64,000 bases of DNA from Plenodomus lindquistii (GCA_025504975.1 JANUWI010000016.1:434001-498000); one strand, 5' to 3'; shown: positions 21,110-32,143, numbered from the stretch's first letter. The notes: a model not told the origin generated them from the sequence alone. Program-made: numbers and translations.

Positions 21110-23153
21110 TGTGCTGGTGGTGTATGTGAGTAGAAGAGGTTGTAAGGGTGCTTTTTGCGTGATGGAAATGACTATCAGGTTGATATGTCGGAAGTGTTGG
21201 CTGAGGTTGATGGTCTTCAGCTTATGGGTGGCCGAAGTGTAATTATACTCCCACCATGTCACAACCGTGTCACAACTATATCCACAACCTTATCAAGTAA
21301 AACAACTCCTAAGGCCCCATGGGGTAATGGCTTCCATACGTTACCAAGGCGTGGTGGCCAGTGGGGCTTCGGGGACGTAATCTGTTGGTGAATGCTCTGC
21401 CAGCGCCACATGCATGTGCTGCATCGAAGGGGCCTTTTGAGACTGTCGTATTGCCATCGTGATCAACCAGGACCGACCAGAAGCGTCTAAACAACGAGCT
21501 AGAACCCAGCGGCTTCCCATCACTGGCTACCGACCAAGCAAATTCTCTGACGGTGCATGAGACGCATGCAATAATCATAGTGACAGACCCAAGGACCGTT
21601 CTCGTCAACTTGCCCCTCTTGTTGGCACGGACTTCGAATGGATCTGATTTCCGAATGTGGACATCGGACGCTAGTCCGAGGGTCTACCAGACTACCAACT
21701 TCAACTCCAACGGAGCCACTCCGGTCGCATTCCTGGGCCTTATCAGAGTCTTATCGAGTTTATCTGTAGATACTTGTCGATCTCCATGCAGAATCTGCAA
21801 CGATAACAAACATTATCGCGATGATATTCCGGGAGGGGATGGAGAGATGCGTATCACTGTGATAGCAGTGAAACGGATGACCATGCAGCACTGAAGAGCA
21901 CAGTCATACTCAGCTCCAGCGGACAAGAAAGCGCGTACGCTGGTTAGCCCCGGTATCGTTGGGAAGAAACGTAAGCGTGATGCCGCGTCGTCGCGAGCAG
22001 AGACGTGTGATCTGGCTCGACCGTCCGCCACCATTGACTCGGTTCGAAGATGACGATAGGGTCTCGTCGCACGGCCTTACCCCTCATCAATCTCTGCGGT
22101 ACTCTTTTTCAGGGGGGCTTGGGTGCTTTCGGCTGTCTCGCTCATGTCAAGCCTTTCCAGGAGAGGCATTGTAGAGCAGTGATGTGTTGCATAGGGGCTG
22201 CACTGACCTTCGGGCTCGTTGTGAGTTTCCTGGTATAAAACTTCATCCAACCTACACGGCAACAGCACTCTGATCACCCTGATGGGTAAATCATGAGGTC
22301 GTGTTCTCACAGAACGGCTGGGCTGCAAGGGGTTCTGGGTCTGCTGTGGCACAGCTGGGTTGTCGACGCATCGTCAGTCGCGACAAACAAGTCATCGCTT
22401 GATTACCCATCAAATGGCCTGTAAAGACAGGCTTGGGGTGGTGCTCTCGGATGACCCCGGGATGCCGATATTGATCTGGTAGTAAGGGCTTGTCGCAATG
22501 GTTTGGTATTGGAAATGTGCTGCTCAGGGTGGCCGCGAGAGCCTGTCGCGAGGAGAGTCGCCATGCTTGTCGCAAGGATCGATCATATATGATCACCGTC
22601 AAAGAACTGAGGCAAAAACACTTTGGCTTGTGTGGTGGGAATAACAATCGAGTTGATGTTAAATTCTGACAATGCTCAATAGAGCAAAGTCCTAGTCGCA
22701 GATTTGGGTGGGAAGTGGCTGACTTGCTGATACAAACCTGACGCTGTGGTCGCTGGCAACGGGGAATGTTGCAAGAAAAGGTGGGAGTAGGGAGCGGGCA
22801 CGCGAGGCGGGGTCGCTGTAGGATATGTAGTCCCATGCGGTTTGCCTCCTTGCGGTCCGATAGATATCACTAGGCCCAATATGGCAATCAGGACCCTACA
22901 TCCACGAGAGGTATTCGTCCCCACCAATTTCGTAAGTTCCGTATGCGGGGTGGTGGATTTTCTGTCTGTCGCGCTGCCGTTGCCATCATCATGGGAAAGC
23001 TTTCGCCAGATCGAGCTCCGTGTCCACGCTTAGATTCGGCTTCTTAGTTGGAACAGAGCGGCGACATGGTCCGTTATCGCGGGCGTCAATAGCCTTAAGA
23101 ACAGTCCACCTACCAATTTTTTGGACAACTCATCAATTCTTTGTTTTTTTTCA
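21110..23153. promoter_or_regulatory. Divergent upstream region of the Rieske and dimethylglycine oxidase genes
   Basis: 2044 bases between the two start codons. No gene is supported; a 181-codon minus-strand frame at 22291-22836 lacks any motif. It contains the GATA-site cluster listed separately, plus single CGATAG sites at 22054 and 22858. Length and position suggest room for two independent promoters. Confidence 0.6.
21740..21818. promoter_or_regulatory. Cluster of five GATA-factor (AreA/NIT2-type) sites
   Basis: The consensus HGATAR occurs five times in 79 bases: TTATCA at 21740, TTATCG at 21751, TTATCT at 21760, CGATAA at 21801 and TTATCG at 21813 (TTATC- forms are the site on the minus strand). 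About 0.2 would be expected by chance in this length. AreA/NIT2 GATA factors activate genes for poor nitrogen sources. The cluster lies about 630-710 bp before the Rieske start and 1.3-1.4 kb before the dimethylglycine oxidase start. Confidence 0.6.
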
Positions 23154-25706
23154 ATGGCGACCTCACAGCGCGTTCTTATCATTGGTGCCGGCATTGTCGG
23201 TACTAACCTTGCTGATGAGCTGGTTTCGAGAGGATGGAACAATATTACCGTCATCGAACAAGGTCCGCTGAGCATGCCTGGTGGTTCAACATCACATGCT
23301 CCCGGACTTGTCTTCCAAACGAACCCATCCAAGACGATGACCTTGCTCGCAAAGTACACAGTGGAAAAGCTTCAGGCTTTGGAGAAAGACGGACAAAACT
23401 GTTTCAACCAGCTTGGAGGCTTGGAGGTGGCGACCATCCCTGAGCGTCTTGAAGAGCTCAAACGCAAGCATGGCTACGCACAGTCATGGGGTATCGAGGC
23501 CCGTTTGATCAGCCCGGAGGAGTGCGTGGAACGATATCCTCTTCTCAATAAAGACATGATTCTCGGCGGACTCCACATTCCAAGCGATGGGCTAGCTTTG
23601 GCAGCTCGTGCGACGCAAATCCTCATCGAAAACACACGCAAAGCAGGCGTCCGATATCTCGAACACACCGTCGTTACCGACATCGAGCAGGCTGGCGGGC
23701 GCGTCACAGGGGTGACTACAAGTAACGGATCCGTCCCAGCGGATATCGTTGTCTCATGCGCCGGTTTTTGGGGCGTCGAAATTGGTGCCATGATCGGATT
23801 GAAAGTCCCTCTCCTACCTCTTGGCCACCAGTATGTCAAGACAACGGCCGTGCCTGGCCTTCAAAATCGAGAAGTCAACTCGAAGATCAATGCCATGAAC
23901 GCCGAACTTCCAATACTACGACACCAAGATCAGGACTTGTACTACAGAGAGCACGGCGAGCAGTTCGGAATCGGATACTATGGGCATCGGCCAATGCCTG
24001 TCAAGGCTTCCACGTTGGGTGTCACACCCAAGCACGTTGATGAGAAGCACATGCCGTCCCGTCTTGAATTCACGCCAGAGGACTTTGAGCCAGCTTGGAA
24101 AGCCACCAAAGAGTTGCTTCCTGTCCTGAGGGAGACCGAGATTGCCGACGGTTTCAACGGCATCTTCTCCTTCACCCCCGATGGCGGATCTGTAGTGGGC
24201 CAAGCGCCCAACTTGGACAACTTCTGGGTGGCCGAAGCTGTCTGGGTCACCCATTCTGCTGGTGTAGCTCGTGCAGTGGCAGAGACACTGACTGAAGGCC
24301 GTTCGACCGTCGACATTGCCGAGTGCGAACTGACACGATTTGAAGAAGTCCAATTGAGCACAGAGTACGTCAGCGAGACATCGCAGCAGAACTTTGTCGA
24401 GATCTACGACATCATACATCCTCTCGCGCCCAAGGAGAGCCCTCGTAACCTTCGCGTCAGCCCCTTTTATCCCCGACAACAAGAACAAGGCGCCTTCTTC
24501 CTTGAAGTTGGAGGTTGGGAACGTCCACACTGGTACGAGGCAAATGCGGATCTGGTCAAGACACTGCCTGCCGAATGGCGGCCAGTAGACCGCGACGCCT
24601 GGTCGTCGAAGTTCTATTCGCCAATCGCTGCCGCCGAGGCCTGGAAGACTCGCAACGCAGTAGCCTTGTACGACATGACAACGTTCCATCGATTCGAGGT
24701 ATCTGGCCCAGGTGCAACAGGTCTGCTCCAGAACTTGACGACAAGCGACATTTCCAAGCCACCTGGTACCATAACACATACGCTACTAGTCAATGCTCAT
24801 GGTGGAGTGTTGAGCGATATCTTTGTGTCAAGGCTTGAAGATGATGTCTACCAGATAGGCGCAAACACCGCGACCGATCTTGCGTACCTCGCACGCCATG
24901 CGCGCAGCCAGAGCAAGCGTACACCGAGCCAATGGGCACAGGTACGCGATATCACAGGCAGCACATGCTGCCTTGGTCTCTGGGGTCCACGGGCAAGAGA
25001 TGTAGTCCAAACGGTCAGCTCCGACGACTTCACTAACAAGGGTTTGCCATACATGGGTGTCAAGAAGACAAGCATAGCCGGCATACCCGTCACCATGTTC
25101 AGGAAGTCGTTCGTTGGTGAATACGGATGGGAAGTTCAGACAACGCCTGAGTATGGTCTCCGTCTTTGGGACCTCTTGTGGCAAGCAGGGCAACCTCAAG
25201 GTCTTGTTGCCGCTGGCCGCGCCGCTTTCAACGGATTGCGGATTGAGAAGGGCCTCAGGGCTTCCGGAACAGACATGACATCGGAACACAACCCTTGGGA
25301 GGCTGGCGTCACCTATGCCATTCAAATGGACAAGAAAGCCGACTACATCGGCAAGGCTGCACTCGAGCAGCTGTCGAAGAAGACAGCCCCACGCAGGCTC
25401 CGATGCCTAACAGTCGACGATGGTCGATCTATGATCCTGGGCAAGGAGCCGGTCTTCGTTGCCGGCGAGAGAGCCGGCTATGTGACCAGTGCTGCCTTTG
25501 GCTACACGGTACGGAAACCTGTCGCATATGCCTGGCTACCGGGCAAGATCTCTGAAGGCGAGTCGGTAGAGATTGAGTACTTTGGCAAGAAGATCCAGGC
25601 AACAGTGACGAGGGATCCCTTGCACGATCCGCAGGAGCGAAGTCTTCGAGGCGAAGGCTCATCACGCGAGCCCGAGCTGCAAAAGAGGTTGAAGTCGTTG
25701 TTGTAG
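23154..25706 (+). CDS. Dimethylglycine oxidase/dehydrogenase-like flavoprotein
   Basis: 850 residues without introns. An FAD-dependent DAO domain (about residues 7-370) starts with VLIIGAGIVGTNLADEL and carries GGSTSHAPGLVFQTNPSKTM, the block that marks bacterial dimethylglycine oxidase. An FAO_M linker follows (about 375-430), then a folate-binding GCV_T domain and its C-terminal barrel (about 435-835), with EYGWEVQTTPEYGLRLWDL and EKGLRASGTDMTSEHNPWEAG. Length matches Arthrobacter dimethylglycine oxidase (about 830). It would take a methyl group from dimethylglycine to give sarcosine, passing formaldehyde to tetrahydrofolate. Sarcosine as substrate is an alternative. The start at 23154 directly precedes the FAD motif; an in-frame ATG at 23121 adds 11 residues. 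I see no obvious mitochondrial leader from 23154. Confidence 0.88.
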   Translation: MATSQRVLIIGAGIVGTNLADELVSRGWNNITVIEQGPLSMPGGSTSHAPGLVFQTNPSKTMTLLAKYTVEKLQALEKDGQNCFNQLGGLEVATIPERLEELKRKHGYAQSWGIEARLISPEECVERYPLLNKDMILGGLHIPSDGLALAARATQILIENTRKAGVRYLEHTVVTDIEQAGGRVTGVTTSNGSVPADIVVSCAGFWGVEIGAMIGLKVPLLPLGHQYVKTTAVPGLQNREVNSKINAMNAELPILRHQDQDLYYREHGEQFGIGYYGHRPMPVKASTLGVTPKHVDEKHMPSRLEFTPEDFEPAWKATKELLPVLRETEIADGFNGIFSFTPDGGSVVGQAPNLDNFWVAEAVWVTHSAGVARAVAETLTEGRSTVDIAECELTRFEEVQLSTEYVSETSQQNFVEIYDIIHPLAPKESPRNLRVSPFYPRQQEQGAFFLEVGGWERPHWYEANADLVKTLPAEWRPVDRDAWSSKFYSPIAAAEAWKTRNAVALYDMTTFHRFEVSGPGATGLLQNLTTSDISKPPGTITHTLLVNAHGGVLSDIFVSRLEDDVYQIGANTATDLAYLARHARSQSKRTPSQWAQVRDITGSTCCLGLWGPRARDVVQTVSSDDFTNKGLPYMGVKKTSIAGIPVTMFRKSFVGEYGWEVQTTPEYGLRLWDLLWQAGQPQGLVAAGRAAFNGLRIEKGLRASGTDMTSEHNPWEAGVTYAIQMDKKADYIGKAALEQLSKKTAPRRLRCLTVDDGRSMILGKEPVFVAGERAGYVTSAAFGYTVRKPVAYAWLPGKISEGESVEIEYFGKKIQATVTRDPLHDPQERSLRGEGSSREPELQKRLKSLL

Positions 25707-26048
25707 AAGGGTGGTGGTAATGACATTTACGAAAGGCTGCATGGGAGTTTGGCGCAATTGACAAATTAATGTCCCTGAACTGGCGCATATAGGAACAGTC
25801 CATAGCATTAGCGACAAGAATAGTTGTGTGAATGAAGTCATTTTTTTGCCTGAAGAAAACTTGGCAATGACAAGATTTCAAACCTGCACCATGAAGTGTT
25901 TGAGAGAGCGCATCGAATACGTGAAATTGGATAGACGAAGAGCGATAACGCGACGCGTCTTCGCTAGTCCGGGGAACCAAAAGCACGTGACCGCTGAATA
26001 ATGCTGCATCTGAGGTTCGACGTCATTGCCTCGGTGGTCCGCAACTCG
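25707..26048. other. Intergenic DNA between dimethylglycine oxidase and glyoxalase II
   Basis: 342 bases: the 3' region of the flavoprotein gene and upstream region of glyoxalase II. An in-frame ATG at 26001 could extend the optional first exon of the latter. Nothing else seen. Confidence 0.5.
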
Positions 26049-26224
26049 ATGACAACCACACCAAAACACAAATATTGGGCCAGCATCCTCCTTATGGGCC
26101 TACTAGCAATTGCATTCAAGCGTTCCGTACCATTGTTTACAAAGTCGAAATCAAAGGTACTGTTTGGGTCACTTCCGTGCCGAGACAGACTGCTGATGTT
26201 GAATAGCCATCCATCGCTCGAGCA

Positions 26225-27339
26225 ATGCATATCCAATCGATTCCCATGTGTATGCAGAGTCCCGAGCACTACATCGGAAGGTTACCTTGCTGATGGTGTC
26301 CATAGGGGAGGGCTCCGGTAACAACTACGCCTATCTAGTATCATGCGAGGCGACCAAGCAGGCTACTATCATTGATCCTGCCAATCCACCAGAGTCTGTC
26401 TGCACATCAACTTGCATTTTTGCAATCAACTAATCCTATACTGTATGCAGGCTCTGGCCAGTTTTGGACGAAAAGATTGGGCCACAGGGCCTGAAGTTGA
26501 AGAACATCATCAACACACATCAGTATGTTCGCTAGTGTGGAGTCATCTGACGTTTGGCTGACAATACAAAATAGTCATCGCGATCACGCTGGCGGAAACG
26601 AAGACCTCGTAAGCCCCAGCAACTGTTCGTATGCGAACCTCCTCACTAACATCCCATCATAGAAAAAGAAGTTTGACGTCCCCATCATCGGAGGCCGCGA
26701 CTGTGCCCTAGTCACAGAAACACCAGCGCACAAGTCCACCTTCAACATTGGAAACATTAAATTCACCGCACTACACACCCCCTGCCACACGCAAGACAGC
26801 ATCTGCTACTTTGTCGAGGACGGCCAGGACCGCGCCGTCTTCACCGGAGACACACTCTTCATCGGCGGCTGCGGCCGCTTCTTCGAAGGCACACCCGAGC
26901 AAATGCACAAAGCACTCAACGAAACACTTGCCTCCCTCCCAGACGACACAAAAGTATACCCAGGCCACGAATACACAAAGGGCAACGTAAAATTCGCGAA
27001 AAAAGTCCTCGGCAACGACGCTGCTATCCAAAAACTAGACGCTTATTCCCAGGCGAACAAGGAGACACAGGGAAAATTCACAATTGGCGATGAAAAGGTG
27101 CGTTCTTTTTTTATTCCCTCCTAATCTTGCGATTTTTTCCCTGCTGCTGTTGTTGTTGTTGTTAGTTGTTTAGAGAGAGAGAGAGAGAGAAAGAAAGGCA
27201 CACAAGCTAATTTAAGGCTCAACAAAAGCAACACAATGTTTTTATGCGCCTGGATGACCCCGAGATCAAAAAAGTCACGGGGAAATGGCAGCCGGTTGAT
27301 GTCATTGGACAACTTCGTGCAATGAAGGATGCTTCTTAG
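26225..27339 (+). CDS. GLO2: Hydroxyacylglutathione hydrolase (glyoxalase II)
   Basis: Six exons, 26225-26249, 26306-26393, 26451-26522, 26575-26608, 26663-27097 and 27229-27339, give 254 residues, normal for the family. Splicing builds MHIQSIPMWEGSGNNYAYLV, then PPELWPVLDEK, the metal-binding THHHRDHAGGN (residues 60-70; H61, H63, D65, H66), FTGDTLFIGGCGRFFEGTPE, VYPGHEYT and EKQHNVFMRL. The metallo-beta-lactamase fold enzyme hydrolyses S-lactoylglutathione to lactate and glutathione, the second step of methylglyoxal removal. An upstream exon, 26049-26156, can be spliced in frame (intron 26157-26206) and would add 42 residues including a hydrophobic stretch, possibly an organelle-targeting form. 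The last intron (131 bp) carries a GA repeat. Confidence 0.9.
27172..27190. repeat. AG dinucleotide microsatellite in the last glyoxalase II intron
   Basis: About nine AG units within the 131-bp last intron, which is much longer than the other introns of this gene, perhaps through repeat growth. Confidence 0.8.
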
Positions 27340-27526
27340 GAGGGACATAGACCGTATTGTCAATCCAAGACTGGCAATTTGTATGAGATTGATCTTGCCA
27401 TGTGTATTCATGGGCGGCAATGCGGTCAGTCTGGGTAGTTAGTTGGCTTGTGGTTGCTTGGAGGGTGACGTCTAGTCATGAGATGGCGAAGCGGTGGATT
27501 ATACTGTTGTAGGGATTCGCATTAGG

Positions 27527-28553
27527 CTATGCAGATATTGAAAGCTTCATCACTATGCCCAATTTTTGCCATTGATTGGCGTACTCATTGAAACTTGCGA
27601 TTGTAGTTCTACCCTGGCGCTGGCCCTTATTTGTTCGAGGTATATCTACATTCCTGATATAATCCTTTGAAACACCAATTTCGTCCACGATGTCTAAATT
27701 TCCAAAATATGCCTGCCCGAGGCCTGCACCTCGCACTCGTCGAAAAGATGGCCGTGTGCGTTTGCTCCCACAGTTCTAGGGGTACCGCATATTCTCCGTG
27801 GAGCTCTAGCATCAACCAAATCGATCCACACAGAAACTACCGCCACCTGAGGGTTTTTGACGCGTCGTTACCGTCAATAGAACGTCTTGCTCGAAGACCC
27901 TGGTGTTTCCTCGACATTTGTTGGACTCACACAGTTACTCCTGGCTCCCCTTCAACTCGTTTGTGGCGACGGGTTGGGCTGCAGCAAGAGCATGCATAAG
28001 CTGATCTGAAACCATCATAGTAATTGAAGAGTCAATACTCAATCTGGTGGGCCTTTCAAGGTTCTGCTCCTTGAAGGTGTCGTCGGCATCCGCGCGTTCT
28101 CAGAGAGTAGCAAACTCCATTCCAAGGTAGATGGTATGCCATGCATCTGGGCATGTGGCCCATGGGCGACCAATCTTATGACAAGCTGGGTTGTTAGACC
28201 GTCAAGTCCTTGGTGTTGTTAAAGTTGAACTCAATGACTGAACAGAATTGTGCCGAGTCCTGTTTGACATTGGTTCCCAATCCATTGTGCGCTGCTGTGG
28301 GGCCTGCCATGATAAGCCAGGGCCCGATCAAATATAGCCCTCTTGAACGCTTGCTGAGTTCTGAAACGAAAGCGGTAGTTTCATCTGCGGCATCTTCCTT
28401 GGAATTCATTATTTCGATAAACTTTGTTCTGTTGGTGACATGGGCTGCTCCTGCCTGACCTGCGGTAAGTCTTTTCCGCAGAGTCCCCTCCGGTATATCC
28501 GCCGAAGCTGTCGGTGCAGACGCTGGGGACAGTGTTAGGTTCGAACTCTCCAT
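27527..28553 (-). pseudogene. Decayed gene of unknown family
   Basis: On the minus strand a frame from 28553 (MESSNLTLSPAS..) stays open for 119 codons to 28194. Protein-like sequence then continues in another frame (HKIGRPWATCPDAWHTIYLG) up to a TGA at 28100, where CGA (Arg) would keep it open, runs on as ERADADDTFKEQNLERPT to a TAA at 27935, and reappears at 27736-27527 as GVSKDYIRNVDIPRTNKGQ. The pieces have natural amino-acid composition but no domain I know, and I could not join them with good splice sites. A functional short gene at 28194-28553 with an independent decayed neighbour is the alternative. Confidence 0.4.
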
Positions 28554-28856
28554 TATGTTTGCGTCTTCCTTGTTGACCTCGACGGGATTGATCTTGGCGT
28601 GTTACGCAGGTGGTGTAGGAGTGATGAGGTAGAATTGTAGGTGATTCAGGCAGACAAGCTCGAGGTCACACCACCCCACGAGTCCATCCCCAAGGCTCGT
28701 AAACATTTTCAGCAACTGAAATCCTGACAGTCTTGGACACGCCAAATGGTGTTCTTTCTCGGCCACGATGGTTGTAGGCTCGGCCTTGTATGCTTCCTAA
28801 ACATTTATCATGTGACTCATGCCCAGCAAATGTGTGATGGCGTGTACACGATTGCC
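28554..28856. other. Intergenic DNA
   Basis: 303 bases with no recognisable gene; likely the 3' region of the small protein gene that follows on the minus strand. Confidence 0.4.
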
Positions 28857-29282
28857 TCACTTCTCTTCATCGTAGGTGATCTCACAGGCTTTTTCTAGTT
28901 CCCTCATGACGACCTTTGTTCCTTTGTTGACAACCTCTTTCGGTATTTTTAGATCGACTTCTGGTCCACCTTCCCCATCATCACCGTCTGCATGGCCGTT
29001 TCCGTTGGTGTCGGCCTTGCCATTCATCTCGCTCATGGTTTCCCTGATCTTCTCCATGGCCAATCTGTATGCCTCCTCAGCTGTTGTCGCCTGTCCTGAG
29101 CGGAAGAGATAGGTAATGTATGTTTTGAGGTTATCGCGGAAGCCAGAAGAGCGAAGGGATTCGTCGAGGGTAGCTTCGATGTTACGAATTCCAGGGCCAG
29201 AGAGCAAGGCCGAGTAGATGTTGTTGCGGAGGGCAAGTGAGATTCCGTTATTGGCTTGAGCGGGGGTTACTTGGACAGCCAT
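28857..29282 (-). CDS. Small acidic hypothetical protein
   Basis: 141 residues, no intron. Residues 1-85 look like an alpha-helical domain (NGISLALRNNIYSALLSGPG, then LRSSGFRDNLKTYITYLFRS). A Gly/Asp/Asn-rich linker follows (about 88-110), and then a last helix rich in Lys and Glu. The ordered start, biased linker and helical end suggest a real, conserved gene, but I do not recognise the family. No signal peptide or membrane segment. The start codon is the first methionine and the region upstream is a long non-coding stretch shared with STE50. Confidence 0.65.
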   Translation of the reverse strand: MAVQVTPAQANNGISLALRNNIYSALLSGPGIRNIEATLDESLRSSGFRDNLKTYITYLFRSGQATTAEEAYRLAMEKIRETMSEMNGKADTNGNGHADGDDGEGGPEVDLKIPKEVVNKGTKVVMRELEKACEITYDEEK

Positions 29283-30452
29283 GGTGGTGGGGGGTGGGTA
29301 TGTGATTGGACGTAAGAATGGGGTCCTCCTCGGATGGGAACGTGGGTGGATTACTTTGGTGTGGTGGAGGTCGATAAGGCACGAAAACGGAGGCCGGAGA
29401 CGGCTTGGTTGCTAGACTGGATTCGGTGCTCAAGATGTCCGATTTCGAAGGGGGGGTTTGCTAGCTTATTTGGAGGATGCGGGGATACCGGGTCCAAGGG
29501 ATAGCTTCCTTGTTGGTGGTGGGGGCCGGGAGTTGGGCGGAGTGGTGTACCGTTGTAGGCACAGTATGACGCGAATCGATATTTGCTTTGTCAATAGACT
29601 GATATTGCTGGGCTCGGCTGCGTTTGTCGGTGCACGTGAAAGGGGAAGGGGGGAGGATGTGGGGAGGCAATGTCTGGCACAGGGGAGGGGTGGAGTGGAG
29701 GACGAGTGTGCGGTTGCGCGACTGTTGGCCAGCTGGCAAGAAAGAAGGTTGTTGCGTTGCGTTGTTGTGTGCAGCTGAATGGGCGTGCTGGCGTTGGGCT
29801 AGGATGGGCAGTGGACTGGGCGGTGAGGCGGGCGGTACCTGAATGCTTCATCGGCCAATATTGGTTCTCTGCGCGGTGCACTGGCCTCTTTCCCGCATAG
29901 GCTTTCGGTTGCTGGGCTAGCCGCCGGTCCCATGCCAGCCATGCCAGCCATGCCAGTGCCATACTTGTAGAGTAGCAGCATGCCCTACTCTAGCATAGCC
30001 TTCAGTCTTCATCCACGACAGCCTTGACGTCTGCACCCAGTCCCGTGCACTGCATTGATCCCGCTGCATTTGCTGCACGTCTGCCTGTCGCTGTCGTGAG
30101 CCCGCCCTGCCTGTGTAGCTGCCCGCCTCGCACTCGTAGTCGCACGCTGCCTTTTGCCCTGCCCTGCCTGCCCTGCCTGCCCTGCCCTCCCGGCGACCCT
30201 CCCGTCTGCCTCGAAACACCGCAGCTCAATCTCGCTTCGCCGCAAGACAGGGTCGCTCTCCACAAGCCGCAACCCACCACAGCTGCTGCAGCACACTGGG
30301 CACAGCCTCGAGCATTGCGCATCCACTGCCAGCCCTAACACCGTCGGTCCCTCCACCACCCAGCTGCACGGCCTTGGCGCCATCACCTCACTCTCCCCCG
30401 GCGCCCGCCCACCCGCCACGCTGCCACCAACCCGGCGACGACGTCATCCGCC
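29283..30452. promoter_or_regulatory. Divergent upstream region of the small protein gene and STE50
   Basis: 1170 bases. From about 30000 the plus strand is strongly C/T-rich, with tandem CCTGCCCTG-type words (30150-30195); a CATGCCAGC triplet repeat lies at about 29934-29960. Pyrimidine-rich tracts are common just upstream of fungal transcription starts. Several long frames here come from biased composition and are not genes. Confidence 0.5.
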
Positions 30453-32143
30453 ATGGCCTACACTACAAAGTACCACGAAGACTCGGACGCCGACGACGAG
30501 TTTGAGCGCCAGGGCATCCACAGCCCCACCCTGCCCGTCGAGTACGAGAGCTCGCCCACCAGCTCGGGCCCGTTAAGCACCGAACACACGCCCACCACCT
30601 TTACACACTCGCGCGACAGCAGGAGCCTGCCCACCGATCACATCATGGAGTGGTCGCCTGACCAGACGGCCGACTTTATAGCAGATTTGGGCCTGGATCA
30701 GTACGCTGATACCTTTGTCGGTACGTCACATCGCCAGCATACGGCGGAAGCAGAGGACTAATCCCGTCGGTCAACAGAGGAGGGCATATCAGGAGATGTA
30801 TTGGCCGCGCTTCAACATTCAGAACTCAAGGAGATGGGCGTAGGCAGTGTGGGGCACCGTCTGACCATACTCAAGGCCGTCTACGAGATCAAAGTACGGC
30901 AGAATGTTCCCTTGGAACCAGATGATTACATCCCCCTCTGTAAGTTCTACCAGGTCGTGGAATCCCGTCTGCTCTAACAGAGACACCAGCTGCGGATACA
31001 TCGGCACAGGAAGCCCCACCAACACAGGACGACTTTGCAAAGGTCATACGGGTCGTGCAAGCGCGGGACGAGCGAATACACACGGCCGAGTCGGAGCTGC
31101 GGCACCTGCGAGAAGATCTCAGCAGAGTAATAGACGAGAACAAGCGATTGCGGGAAGAGATACTGCCATTAGTACGCATGCTGAAAGACAGCCAACCACT
31201 CCCCACACCACACGAGCACAGTGTCACCTCACCACCAGCAGTCCAGGAGCGATCTGGCGGAAGCAGTCTGTCGCGCAAATTCTCCACCAAGAAGCTGTTC
31301 CTGGGTTCCGCTCCCAAGAACCCGTCTCCGACGATCCAGGAGCACCGTGCTCTCGTCGACCACTCTTCCCTAGACCCCTCAGCCGCCGCCATGGCAGCCT
31401 CGTCACATCTCACAGCATCTCTAGGAGGTAACCAGCAAATGTCGCCAAACTCAATTGCGCAACCATCACCCACATCACCTGCATACACACAAGGCCAAAG
31501 CCGGCAACAATACAATCGCGAACTTCCACGAGGCGGACACGATCACGAAAATAACCCAGGCTGGGGTCAAACCAACCAATGGGCCTCGGACAGTGCGTCC
31601 GTCTCCGACCGCAACCGCGACCCCCGCGCTACTCCCGCACCATTATCCTCCAGACCGCTGCGAAACAATGCTGCGCCCACACCGAACCCTGAAGATCGCG
31701 AGCGCGATCGCGACCCACCAAACTCCGCGGGTTCAAACACACAAAACACATCCTCCAACTCGGCCGCTCCGCCGCCGTCGACGAACCCACAAGTCGAAAT
31801 TTTCAAGTCGTTCCGCGTATCGATAGACGACCCCTGCCACAAAGTCCTACCTGTTGCGCTGAAGAAGTACAACATCACAGCAGACTGGCGGCAATACGCA
31901 TTGTACATTGTACACGGTGATCAAGAGCGCTGCTTAGGATTGAACGAACGGCCTTTGATTTTGTTCAAACAGCTAGATAAAGAAGGTCGGAAGCCAATGT
32001 TCATGCTTAGGAAGCATGCTGCACCGCAAGAAGGCCACGTTAGCACAGTCGGTGGAAACGACGTGCGGCCGGTGCCACAGGCGGAGAGTTTCGGGTGGGG
32101 CAATCAGAATAGAGGGACACCGTTACCGGGAGGCGTGTTGTAA
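30453..32143 (+). CDS. STE50: Ste50-like MAP-kinase pathway adaptor (SAM and RA domains)
   Basis: Exons 30453-30720, 30778-30939 and 30990-32143 give 527 residues. A SAM domain at about residues 65-130 (MEWSPDQTADFIADLGLDQY, then GISGDVLAALQHSELKEMGV) is interrupted by the first intron. A short coiled coil follows (ESELRHLREDLSRVIDENKR, about 160-190), then a Ser/Pro/Asn-rich linker. A Ras-association domain at about 415-505 has FKSFRVSIDDPCHKVLPVAL and ends FMLRKHA. Ste50 holds the kinase Ste11 and links it to Cdc42 and membrane sensors in mating, filamentation and osmotic-stress signalling; in plant pathogens orthologues are needed for infection structures. Acceptor 30989 was chosen because the earlier AG at 30980 would create a stop. 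Confidence 0.92.

Noticed and set aside
22291..22836. 181-codon minus-strand ORF in the divergent Rieske/DMGO region
   Set aside because: Composition is Pro/Ser/Arg/Cys-rich like translated promoter DNA, with no domain or partner exon.
19865..25706. Secondary-metabolite gene cluster
   Set aside because: No polyketide or peptide synthase, tailoring set or transporter nearby; the two enzymes fit primary catabolism.
30009..30419. Overlapping 100-140-codon ORFs on both strands upstream of STE50
   Set aside because: They come from pyrimidine-rich, stop-poor repeats in the promoter and have no motif.
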